Source of the DNA: Platanthera guangdongensis
Lineage: Eukaryota; Streptophyta; Magnoliopsida; Asparagales; Orchidaceae
Assembly (NCBI GenBank): GCA_039583875.1
Contig: CM077150.1
Coordinates: 51,474,261 to 51,538,260, forward strand
DNA: 64,000 bases
Reading direction: 5' to 3'
How positions within the stretch are numbered: the stretch's first letter is position 1; each line of letters begins with the position of its first letter. A program made the position numbers and the translations under genes. This document shows, piece after piece, positions 21,304 through 32,577 of this stretch. Below the pieces are notes generated by a model that was given only the letters and a program-made list of their open reading frames with translations, ran no database searches and had not been told where the DNA came from.

Positions 21304-23068
21304 AATACCCCCATACTTAGGCTTTTGCTATTCCAGAGCAAAAGTTTGAGGTGAATCTATAAGGAATAAAAAAAACTCAAAGTTTTAGCTATCGCTTAAT
21401 CAATTATAAGAGAGATCGAAATAAATATACGGGGTGTAAGAGTTAAGTCCTAAAATTATGTAGATGATTTAAATAGCGCAAAAGTTCTGGCCAAAAGACT
21501 TCTTGATGTAATGAAATAGAAGGCAACATTTGTAATGGTTAGATTAACGAAAATAGTTTGGAATTATAAGAACTCTAGCTTATACGAGTGCTACTGGAAA
21601 TAATACAATTTACTAATTATGCTCTCAAAAAGATTTTTGAATTAATTCTAGAATCGTGTAATTGGCTAAGGGGGTAGTGGGTTTATGAAGAGGGTTTTGA
21701 TATTTGAGGTGAGGTAATTTTTTCTCGAACCTCCATTTTTTTTTCTTTTGGATTATTAGGAAAATGAAATCTTATTTTCCTAATATGATTATTGTTTTTC
21801 AACTTCATAAGAATTAACCCAATGTATATTTGTAGAAGTAATGAATTTTATCCTCTTACTCCATATATAATCTTTTTTAAATTATTGGGTGCCTATGTTT
21901 ACGAAACGAAATCTTATTCCCATTGACATAGGATCTTTTAAGGATAAAATTTTTTACGCCAAGTAGGTCATGAAAGGTAAGGGGAGAAAGGAAAACTAGA
22001 TTTTTAATCCTAAAAATTTTTGAGAGCAACCTTAATAATTTGTACGTTCCAATTTTGTTCAGAAAGCTAAAAGTAAGTATAATTGAATTCTATAGTCGTT
22101 ATTTCCTAACATAATATACGTGCTCCTATTAATGAAAAATTAGAAGTAGTGCCTAAAATGAGTTCGCTATTTTTAACAAAGTATAATGAATTCTTTAAAA
22201 CTTAACCCCGGGTATTTAAATTTTTCAATCAATAATTAACAAACGGGTAGTGAACAAAGAATTAATCAAATTCGCATATAAATAAACTCAAAACGGAATT
22301 TTTGGATAGCAGGAAAGTTAAGGATGGAATATTTGATTTATTTGTTTCAAAACATTTTTTGATGATTTTTATAGTTTTTATCATCATTTTTTTTTGTTTT
22401 TCATTTATTTATCTTTTTTTTGTATTTTTGTTTTTCTCAAAAAAAATTTAAAAATTTTTTTTGAACTATTATCTTTTTTTGCATTTTTTTTAAGAGAATT
22501 TTCATTCTATGTACAAAAATATGGGAGAAAAAGAGAGATTTTTACAAGAATAAGGAAGGGGGGAGAGAGAAAAGAGTATGTACAAAAAATATTTACAAAG
22601 TGAAACTAAATATATTTTTTGTTTTCTTTTTTTTTAATTGTTTTTGAGTTTTTGGAAAAAAGAAAGAAAGAGAACAAAAAAAATTTTGGATTTTTCATTT
22701 AAAATTTTTTTTCATTTTAAGATGTTTTTTTATTTTTTTTGTTTTGTTGTTATATGTATTTTTTTTTGTATTTTTGAAATGCAGAAAAAAATTGAAGTGC
22801 AGAAAGTAAAACACGAAAATGCCCTCATACTTAAGTCCAACATTGTCCTCAATGTTGTAACGTAAGTATGCGGAACAAAAATTAAAATGCGATATGTACA
22901 AAAGTAAAGAGAGGGGGGTAGAAACGTCCCTGAAATGCGTTCGGGGAAGTCCAATCAGAAACCATGCGTTTATTAGAAAAAAAAACAGCAAAGGTAATAA
23001 GGAAAGAGCGAAAAAGATAAGCGAGGGGTGCCTCCCAGGAGCGCTTTGTTTATAGTCGTGTAGCTTGA
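21304..23068 (-). other. Athila polypurine tract and 3' non-coding region
   Basis: The minus strand has a short purine/G run (TATGGGGGTATT, 21304-21315) next to the LTR. The remaining 1.7 kb is very AT-rich, with long T runs on the plus strand (22380-22760), and has no ORF that looks like a protein. In some Athila lineages an envelope-like gene sits here. None is recognisable in this copy. Confidence 0.7.
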
Positions 23069-26000
23069 CTATTTTGACGGGTTTATAATGTGGAGGAAAG
23101 TTATGGTTTCGCTAAAACCGATCACTGGGTCGCCTGCTATATAAGACTTTAACCGATGACCGTTTACCTTAAATGAACCTTTGTCCGGGTGGGAGACGAG
23201 TACGGTTCCATATGGAAGAACTTCTTCAACTAGGAAGGGACCGGACCATCTAGATTTTAATTTACCTGGAAAAAGCCTAAGACGTGAATTGTAAAGAAGG
23301 ACAAGATCGCCCGGAGAAAATAATTTTTGGGACTTGATTTTTCGATCGTGATATAACTTAGAGCGCTCCTTATAGAATTTATTGCTCTCGTAAGCGTTCA
23401 CACGCCATTCATCGAGATCGTTTAGTTGCAGTTTTTTATTCTGAGCGGCTAAGTTGGAGTCGAGGTTTAAGAGTTTTAAAGCCCAAAGAGCGCGATGCTC
23501 TAATTCTACGGGTAAATGGCACGCTTTGTCGTAGACTAACCGGAATGGTGTACAACCAATTGCGGTTTTGTATGCCGTCTGATACGCCCACAACGCATCG
23601 TCGAGTTTAACGGACCAATCTTTCCTATTTAGTGAAACGGTTTTTTCTAAAATTCGCTTAATCTCTCGATTTACTACCTCAACTTGGTCACTTGTTTGCG
23701 GGTGGTAGGGGGTGGCAAGCTTGTGCGTGACTCCGTATTTAGCTAACGTCTTAGCCATAAGAGCGTTACAAAAATGCGTTCCCCTATCACTAACAATTGC
23801 GCGAGGCGTGTCGAAGCGAGAAAATAATTTTTTAAGAAATGTAACGACGACTCGCGCATCGTTGGTGGGGAGAGCTTGCGCTTCCGCCCACCTCGATACG
23901 TAGTCCACCACCACTAAAATATACATATTTTTGAAAGATGGAGGTAGGGGGCCAACAAAATCTATGCCTCATAAATCGAAGACTTCGCACTCTAAAAACA
24001 TATTTTGGGGCATCTCGTCGCGACGAGAGATGTTACCCGACCGCTGACAGCTATCGCATGTGCGCACAAAATTATGCGCGTCTTTGAAGAGAGTGGGCCA
24101 AAAGTAGCCCGCCTCTAGCACCTTCCGAGCGGTCCGGTTGGCTTGATAATGCCCCCCGGCTGGACCCTCGTGGCAGTGCTTAAGAATTTGCAAGCACTCC
24201 ACACCCGCAACGCATCTTCGGACCGCTTGGTCCGCGCAGATACGAAAAAGAAATGGGTCCTCCCAAAAGAAATTTTTCAAGTCAGAAAAGAATTTCTTCT
24301 TTTGATGACTGGAAAACTCTTTTGGAAGGACCCGCGCTACTAAGAAATTTGCAAAGTCTGCGAACCAAGGCGAAGATGACAAAGATTTATTAATGGCAAA
24401 AAGGCGTTCCTCGGGGAATCTGTCATTTATTTCAGATTCGACGAGCGCTTCCGCACCCGGATTTTCAAAACGGGAGAGGTGGTCTGCCGCTAGATTTTCC
24501 TCTCCCCGCTTATCTCGGATCTCCAAATCAAACTCTTGTAGGAGGAGAATCCATCGAGGAAGGCGGGGCTTCGCATCATTTTTAGCTAATAAATACTTAA
24601 GCGCGGAGTGATCGGTAAAAACGATAATTTTAGATAGCGTTATATACGAGCGAAACTTATCAAAAGCGAAAATGACGGCTAAGAGTTCCTTTTCCGTTGT
24701 CGTGTAATTTACTTGTGCGGAAGTGAGCGTCTTGATAGCGTAATAAATATGATGAAAATGTTTTTCTACGCGTTGGCCAAGAACGGCACCTAAGGCAATA
24801 TCACTAGCGTCGCACATTATTTCGAATGGAAGGGACCAATTAGGGGCCACTAAAATTGGTGAAGTGATAAGTTTTTGTTTTATTAAATTAAAGACGGACT
24901 CGCATTCGCTACTAAAGATGAAACGTGATTCCTTTTCCAAGAGGTGAGTAAGCGGCTTTGTTATTTTTGAAAAGTCTTGAATGAAGCGTCGATAAAAGCC
25001 CGCATGGCCTAAGAAACTCCTAATAGATTTTACGTTTGTTGGATGCGGAAGTTTTTCTATAATTTCTATCTTGGCCTTATCCACCTCTATCCCCTTAGAC
25101 GAAATCATATGGTCGAGGACCAAACCTCCTCGAACCATAAAGTTGCATTTTTCCCAATTTAAAACAAGACTTGTATCCTCGCACCGTTGAAGGACACGAT
25201 CTAAATTGTGAAGGCAATCGGGAAAAGAGCGTTCGAAAACAGAAAAGTTATCCATGAAGACTTCCATAATATCTTCTACTAGCTCGTCAATGATCGCTAG
25301 CATACATTTTTGGAATGTAGTCGGCACATTGCAGAGTCCAAATGGCATTCTTCGATATGCGAAGGTGCCAAACGGGCAAGTAAAAGTTGTTTTCTCTTGA
25401 TCATCGGGGGAAATGGGGATTTGGAAAAACCCCGATAAACCATCAAGAAAACAATAATACGGATGACCGGATAAACGCTCTAAAATCTGGTCTAGAAATG
25501 GCAGAGGGAAATGGTCCTTGCGGGTGGCGTCATTAAGTTTTCTATAATCGATGCACACTCGCCAACCCGTAACAGTACGAGTTGGGACGAGCTCGTTATG
25601 CTCATTCGCCACTACGGTAAGACCGCCCTTCTTGGGCACGACATGCACGGTACTAACCCATGCACTGTCTGAAATAGGGTAGATAATTCCCGCATCTAAT
25701 AACTTAATGATTTCGGCTTTAACGACGTCTTTCATGTTTGGGTTAAGACGACACTGCGGCTGAATCGTTTTGCGGCAATTATCGTTAAGAAAAATCTTAT
25801 GGGTGCAAACGGAGGGGCTAATCCCCTTTAAGTCAGATATTTGCCACGCAATTGTGTGGCGATGTTTAAATAAAACTTCCAATAAATCGGAAGTCTCCGA
25901 ATCACTCAAGTCCGAAGAAATGATAACGGGAAGCGTATCGCCTTTTCCCAAAAATGCGTATTTGAGTGATGCGGGTAAGGGTTTGAGGTCAAGGATGGGC

Positions 26001-28321
26001 GGTTCTTCTAGGGAGGTTTTAATGCATATGTCTTTCTTACCAATTGGTTCGAAAGCCAAGTCTAAAGAAGTATCCTCATCGCATTTAAAATTTTCGAGCG
26101 CATAAATATCGTCGTTTAAAAATACGGACTCGAAAACGGGAGAAGAACGATCTCCAAAAAAGGTATCTAAAGAATAGCAGAAATCGTCGCTCGATGACAA
26201 ATTGTCCATCGAGGGATTAATAGAGAAAGTAACTTGGTCATCGCCTACTCGGAGGAGAAGACTACCATTACTAACGTCTATTAGTGCGCGGGAGGTGGCG
26301 AGAAAAGGGCGACCGAGTATTATTGGTACCTCGGCGTCCTCCTCGATATCTAAGATGACGAAGTCTACCGGGAAGGTAAACTTGTCGACTCTGACAAGGA
26401 CGTCCTCCACTACCCCGATAGGGAACTTAACCGAGCGATCCGCTAATTGGATGCGCATATTCGTAGGACTAGGAGTACCCAAACCTAAACGTGAAAAGAG
26501 CGAGAACGGCATCAGATTAATGCTAGCCCCTAAATCAGCTAAGGCGTACTTTACTAATATATTGCCAAAAAGGCACGGGATGGAAAACCGTCCCGGGTCG
26601 TTTTGTTTTGTGGGCAATTTATTAGTAAGGGCCGCCGAGCAGACAGCGTTGAGAGATACATGTGAAATATCCTCTAATTTACGTTTATTAGAAAGTAGTT
26701 CTTTTAAAAATTTCGCATATTTGGGCATTTGCGAGATAGCCTCGCAAAAAGGAACATTAATGTGAATTTGTTTTAATAATAAAATAAATTTTTCATATTG
26801 CGCGTCCTTACGCTCGTTATCTAACTTATGCGGATATGGAAGGGCCTTGTTTAAAATAATTTTTTCTTTTATAATTGGTAAAGGCGGCGTAAGCGAAGAA
26901 AGGGGAAGAGGGGTCGGAGGTGAAATATGTACCTGAGGCTCGGTCCGTTTTGTATCGACCGCCTCCTTTCCGTTACAGAGGGTTATAGCGTTGGCGTTCT
27001 CCCGCGGATTGGGCTCCGTGTTTCCCGGCAGTGCCCCGAGCGCGCGCTCGGACATCATCCTCGCCAGCTGTCCAACCTGTTGTTCGAGAGTTAGCGATCC
27101 GGTGATGTTCCGGATATTTGACTCGTTGGACGCAATATACTTCAAAAACATTTCCTCCATCGGGGAGGGTTTCGGAAGAGGAGGAGGAGGAAGAAATCCG
27201 GGCGCATAAGAAATAGGGGGACGCTGAGTATTATTCGGGTTGCTCCACGAGAAGTTGGGGTGATTCCTCCAACCCGGATTATAGTTATTACTATAAGGGT
27301 TGTTGTTGGGGTTGAAGGGAGGACGACCCGAATTTCCCATGAAGTCCACGAACTCTTCAGCCACGCAGACGTTAGGGGGAATAAAACAAGGCGGAGTGGA
27401 GGAGGCAGCAGACATCTCCGCCACTTGCTTTGTTAACCTTTCAACTTGAAGGGTCAAGAGAGCAGTGGCATCCACTTCAAAAAGACCAGCCGCCGGCTTT
27501 GGGCGTCCCCGCGGGACGTTCCATTGATAGGCGTTCATAGCCATCTCTTCGAATAAAGCCTGGGCGGCCTCGGGGGTTTTGTTGTTTAGAGTACCCCCGG
27601 CAGCCGCGTCAATCATTTGACGCGTCTGAAAATTCAGCCCATTATAAAAAATTTGAACTTGCAACCACGTTGGCAGCGCGTGGTGCGGGCAACGGCGGAG
27701 GAATTCCTTAAACCGTTCCCAAGTCTCATATAGAGACTCAGGATCGTTTTGCACAAACGAAGAAATGTCCGCCCGCAACTTTGCAGTTTTTGCGGGCGGA
27801 AAGTACTTTGTTAGGAACCGTTCCGTCAACTCAACCCACGTGGTGATACATCCTCGCGGGAGGGCATTCAACCACGCCTTGGCTTTGGACTTAAGGGGAA
27901 AAGGAAATAAGCGCAAATGAATGGCGTCATCAGTGACGCCATTAATCTTGAAGGTGTCGCATATCTCCAAGAAATTGGACAAGTGGACATTCGGGTCCTC
28001 ATCCGACATTCCATCGAACTGCACGGCATTTTGGACCATTTGAATGACACTCGACTTTATTTCGAAATTATTATTCGCCACCGCAGGGCGAACAATACTC
28101 GACCCAGAATCATCCAGGTTAGGTCGGGCGTAATAGGACATAGTACGCTCGGCCGCCGGGGGAAGGTTAGGCGCGGGCATAAGTACAGCAGTAGGTTCGC
28201 CGATAGATTCCTCGGGATCTAAAGAAGGATTTCGGCGTTGAGATCGGATACGCGCGAGAGAGCGTTCGATCTCAAGGTCGAAGTCAAAATCTTCAGACTC
28301 GGAGGGTTGTCCACGGGTCAT
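23069..28321 (-). pseudogene. gag-pol: Athila gag-protease-reverse transcriptase-RNase H-integrase polyprotein, one nonsense codon
   Basis: A single frame of 1750 codons starts at ATG 28321 (the frame stays open upstream to the primer site, but this is the first ATG that fits a gag start). It has one stop, a TGA at 23969-23971 in place of the conserved Trp of FD-W-GIDF. Gag (about residues 1-480) is of the Athila type, with no CCHC knuckle. The protease has ADLGASINLMP with Asp near 596. The reverse transcriptase has CIDYRKLNDATRKDHFPLP (about 917 onward), and its catalytic box reads FMDN instead of FMDD (25247-25255). RNase H (MCDASDIALGAVLG) is near 1160. The integrase zinc domain (HCHEGPAGGHY, CDSCQ) lies before the stop and the integrase core after it. 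It is nearly intact but very probably inactive. Both lesions are G-to-A on the coding strand. Confidence 0.93.
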
Positions 28322-28452
28322 ACACCCAAACAAAAATAAAACAAAATAAACTCTTTTTTTTAAAAAAAATAAAGTTTTTAGTTTTTTTTTATAGAAAATA
28401 AGTAAAAGTAATAGACTCCGGAATTCGAAATAGCAACTCGAAGAAAGTAGAT

Positions 28453-28470
28453 TCCCCGGCAACGGCGCCA
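28453..28470 (-). other. Athila primer-binding site, tRNA-Asp
   Basis: The plus strand reads TCCCCGGCAACGGCGCCA, which equals the 3' end of plant tRNA-Asp (from memory of that tRNA). The minus strand is therefore an 18-nt perfect primer site. It lies 6 bp from the 5' LTR. Confidence 0.9.
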
Positions 28471-28476
28471 AAAACT

Positions 28477-31400
28477 TGATGCGCCCGCGAACAAACTCTT
28501 ACTGTGGTTGGTTCCGTGAGTCGATCGCCGCGGGCGTGCTACAGGAGACAAGTGCACCTATCGCAAGTAGTACTCGATATTCGGGGGAATACCGAGGTCG
28601 TATTGTTCTCGGAGTCGTGTTGACTATTCTTACTCCTCCGGGAGGACTATTATTTTACTGAAAGTAAGGTGGATTTTTTTAATTAACTAAAGACGGAAAA
28701 GCAAAAGAGCGAAAAAATGATTTAGAAATTATTCGATGAAGGGTTAACGCTCGGCATCGAATCGGATTAAGACTAAAACAATTTTTAATAATTATAGGAC
28801 TTAGTTTTCTAAATAACAAAAGGCAACTTGGCCGTGGAGGTTCCACAAATGTGAGCTCACCTAGCTATAGGGATATCGCTCACCTAAACGTTAAGACTAT
28901 TCGACCGAACGTTAGTCTGACGAAGGATTCCTCTTTACGCCCGCTTTACGCTAAGAACCCCGCTATTGGGCGGGGAACCCAATCCGGTAGAATTACGCTT
29001 GTCCTCTCTCGAGGGTATGCACGCAACTCTATTTACCCAGGGGTGATCGGTCCATATGCTCGGCCTCTCGGCTAGCTAGCATATGGACTACGGAAATAGG
29101 GCCCACACATCGATATGTGGTCCTACGCGTCGTAAACCCGGGGTAAACCTTAAGTCCTTAAATTAAAATGAAAATAAAGAGCTTCAATTATTACAAATCA
29201 TTTTAAATGTCTCAAAGCTCTTCGATGCCGAGGCTAATAGCGATTAGCCACACATCGGTATGGGGACGGCTTTATAATTTAGTGAGGCGCGAGTTCGAAA
29301 TTAAACGCTAATGATTATAAGAAGGGGACATAAAAACAAAACAAACATTTAGAAAGCTAAAGAGTTAGCTAAAATAAGAACTCACGCACACTCCAAATTA
29401 TAAATTAAACGGAAACTAGGTTACACATAAAAGAAATTTGCATAATTTAAATTGCGAGTCCCACTCAAACGAGTGGGGGCGGTAAATAAAAGCTGAAAAT
29501 TGCAAGTCCTACTCAAACGAGTAGGACTGAAATGAAAGCGAGTCCTACTCAAATGAGTAGAAGAAAATAAATGCGATTACAGGGCTTTCTCAAATATTTA
29601 CAGGGAGATAAAGATCCGTCCATTTAACTCAAGTGAGTAGGCGGAAAAATAAAGAAAGAAAATTACAAGTCTTACTCGAACGAGTAGACGGTAAATAAAG
29701 TCCGTCCATTTAACTCAAGTGAGTAGGCGGAAAAATGAAGAAAGAAAATAACAAGTCCTACTCAAACGAGTAGGACTGAAAATGAAAACGATGCGCCATT
29801 TACATCTTAACGAGTAGGCGGAAATAAATGCACACAAACACACACACTCCATAAGAATTTCAAGAAAGCATTAAAGCTAACACCTACACTCACACACTCT
29901 ACAAAATGTGAACAAAGCATTAAAAGAAAGCATTAAAATTTAACACCTACACTCACACACTCTACATAATTTGAATCAAAGCATCAAAACATTATTCTCA
30001 TACACTCACACACACAAATTTAAAGCAAAATGAAAGTTACCTAAAAATTAAAACTCTTACTTTTTCATACTTAGGTTTTGCCAAAAACAAATAAAAAGAA
30101 GAAATTACAATTTTTAGAAGACAAAAGTTTTTCAAAACAAATTAAAAACCAAAGTTTTTAGAAAATTAAAATTTCAACATTTTCATTCCTAGGATTTCAT
30201 AAAAGTGCTAAAAAAGTTGAAATGAAAAGAGAAAGAACAAAAAGGGTTTTCATCCTAGAATAAAGCTAAGTAAAAAAAATCAAAAAAAAAACTTTAGTAA
30301 CTCTTTTACACATTCATAAGAGTGAAGATGTTGAAAACATTAAAAGAAGACATGAAGAAAAAGAGAAAAAGCTAATTCATCATTTCATAAATTTCTAACA
30401 AAACCTAACATGAGACAAATTAAAAGCATGTAAAGTAAATAAGTTACACTGATACACACACACACACTTTTCATAAAGAGAAAAACAAGGGTAAAACTAA
30501 GAATAAAATGAGAAGAAAAGTGGGCACAAGAGTTCATTCCAAAGCCAAATAAGAAGGGAAAATCTAACATTTTTATTGATTAAAGGAAACTATTACAAAC
30601 TATTACAAGAGCTAAAGCTAAAGCAAAAACAAACATGAAAGAAAGGAGGGAGAAATCTCCTTACATAGCTCTAGAAATCACGGATGCAGCCCACAAAAAG
30701 ACACTAAAATGGCCCAAAAATCTGAACCCTTGGACCTTACAGAAATGGGCAATTTATAGGCAAAAAATTCTAAGTACACGCCCTCCGTCACGGGCGTGTA
30801 GGGGGGGCGTGTCAGTACTATTCATGAAGGCGGCCGACGATTGGACAGGAATGTTGACTTCGGGCTGAGTTCGCGGCAGTCACGCCCCAGGTCACGGGCG
30901 TGACTCTGGGCGTGTCGGGGAGGTAGAACCGGGCGCGGGTTGCGTCAAAAGTCTTTGGCAGCATCCTGTCGGGCCAGCTGGAAAGGTCACGCCCCAGGTC
31001 AAGGGCGTGACGCTGGGCGTGACTGTTGGTGTCGACACTCGACGATCGTCGAGTGGAAAGTGTCGAGTTGAAATCGTTGAGCAGAGATTGAGTCACGCCC
31101 TAGGTCACGGGCGTGATGCTGGGCGTGACTGTTGGTGTCGACACTCGATGATCGTCGAGCGGAAAGTGTCGAGAGGAGAGGACACGGGCTTGGGTCACGC
31201 CCCGTGTCGGGTGACACGGGCGTGACACTAGGCGTGTCAAGCTTTTTACTTCAGAAATCATCCGATTTCTCGGGAAATGCAATGTCATGGCCCAGTCAAG
31301 GGCGTGACCAAATTGTCACGGGCGTGTACTGCCCAATTTTGGCAGATTTTGAAAGTTTTCTGCAAAATTAAAGAAAACAAGTTAGTAGTAAATTTACAAG

Positions 31401-31501
31401 AAGAGGAGTATTTTATTGAACAAAAATAAGTAAAAATGACGAAAATAAATGAAAACGACTAAATTAAAGTGCACAAAAATACGTATATTTACAATTCATC
31501 A
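28477..31501 (-). repeat. Athila right (5') LTR, 3025 bp
   Basis: The LTR runs from TGATGCGCC at 28477 to ATTCATCA at 31501. It includes the hairpin array at 29450-29825, the TATA box at 30752-30758 and the U3 palindrome array at 30785-31330 with TCGACGATCGTCGA at 31039-31052. It shows what the left LTR looked like before Gypsy-1 arrived. Confidence 0.95.
30752..30758 (-). promoter_or_regulatory. TATA box, Athila right (5') LTR
   Basis: The minus strand reads CCTATAAATTGCCC, about 30 bp downstream of the last GTCACGGGCGTG unit. As the 5' LTR promoter it would drive genomic RNA synthesis. Confidence 0.65.
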
Positions 31502-31506
31502 AGAGT
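31502..31506. repeat. Target-site duplication AGAGT, right copy (Athila)
   Basis: AGAGT directly follows ATTCATCA. It matches 9168-9172, and the Copia-2 integrase coding sequence resumes here. Confidence 0.95.
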
Positions 31507-32577
31507 CCTATTTTTCCTCTCAGCTAACCCATTTTGCTGGGGTGTTCTTGGAGAGGAGAATTCTTGATGAATCCCTTGCTCTTCACAGAATGTAGTGATG
31601 GCAACAGACTAAAACTCAGTTTCATGGTCACTTCTCATTTTGACCATAGAGCATGCAAGCTCATTCTTAATTTGTCTGACAAAATTCATGAAGATGTTAA
31701 GGGTTTCATCCTTTTTTCTAAGGAAGAACACCCAAGTAAACCTGGAATTGTCATCAACTACCACAAGGGTGTAGACCTTCCTACCTAGACTATGAACAGG
31801 CATAGAACCAAACAAGTCCATATGCAGGAGATACAGGCATCTCACTGAGTCCTTGGCCCCAATGCTCTTGAAAGAGGTCTTAGTCTGCTTACCCTTTTGG
31901 CAAGCAGCATAGATACCCTCCTTGGAGCATTTTATTCTGGGACCATTCCTAACAAGCTCATCACTGAAGAGCTGACCAATGGTCTTATAATTCAAATGAG
32001 CCAGTCTCTTGTGTCATTGGACACAATATGAGACTTCGTCATTTGTAACTAGTCATATAGGGGAACTATTATCTAAGCAAGAAAAGTTTAAACAATAGAC
32101 ATTCCCACTCCTAGTGCCTGTTAAGATGACACTTTGGTCACTTAACCTCTTGATGTGGTACTTATCCTTGTAGAAGGAAATTTCATAACCAAGATCACAT
32201 AGTTGGCTTATGATTATGAGGTTGTGTTGCAACCCCTCCATATAAGCCACCTTTGTGATGGTGATTATGTCATTTGAGATATTACCATAGCCTCTGGTTA
32301 TCCCTTGTCAGAGCCTCCAAAGATGACCTTGGGTCCATTCTTTACTGGAGTGAACTCCTTCAATATCTCCTTTGTTCCAGTCATGTGCCTGGAACATCCA
32401 CTGTCTAAGTACCATTTAGGAGAATTGGTACTTGAACTAACCTGAAAAGAACACAAATCACCTTACTTTAGGACCCCAATTTCTATTGGGTCCTAGGTTC
32501 ACATTAGTCTGAAAATAACCATGCCTTCTTGCAGAATTTCTGACAGGTTGGCAACCTCTGGACACTGAAAGATTGTA
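31507..32577 (-). pseudogene. pol: Copia-2 protease, pre-integrase and integrase core
   Basis: Minus-strand order: aspartic protease active site YLDSGCSRHMTG (32376-32415); the pre-integrase segment (YMEGLQHNLIIISQLCDLGY, 32053-32250); the integrase zinc part (CQKGKQTKTSF); and the core with LHMDLFG and RSDHETEF, where RSDNGTEF is usual (31609-31995). The frame then reaches the QQNGLAERKNRTL segment that carries the catalytic Glu and stops at the Athila junction a few residues later. Several stops and frameshifts are present. Protease and integrase would have acted in particle maturation and integration. Confidence 0.9.

Larger units (their letters stand above)
9173..31501 (-). mobile_element. 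Complete Athila-type Ty3 retrotransposon, with Gypsy-1 nested in its left LTR
   Basis: The LTRs start TGATGCGCC and end ATTCATCA. They measure 3027 bp (left, after removal of the nested element and one duplication copy) and 3025 bp (right). The internal region, 21304-28476, holds a tRNA-Asp primer-binding site, one gag-pol frame on the minus strand and a long 3' non-coding stretch. The target duplication is AGAGT. The element's own length is about 13.2 kb, typical of Athila. The gag type, the absence of a CCHC knuckle and of a chromodomain, and the tRNA-Asp primer all fit the Athila lineage. I saw no envelope-like ORF. Confidence 0.95.

Noticed and set aside
22394..22991. Envelope-like ORF in the Athila 3' region (hydrophobic, Phe-rich frames)
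   Set aside because: The frames come from long T/A runs (Phe, Lys, Leu only) and have no signal-peptide, cysteine or transmembrane pattern typical of an envelope-like protein.
28453..28470. 3' end of a tRNA-Asp gene
   Set aside because: Only the last 18 bases match, and they lie next to the Athila LTR. It is a primer-binding site.
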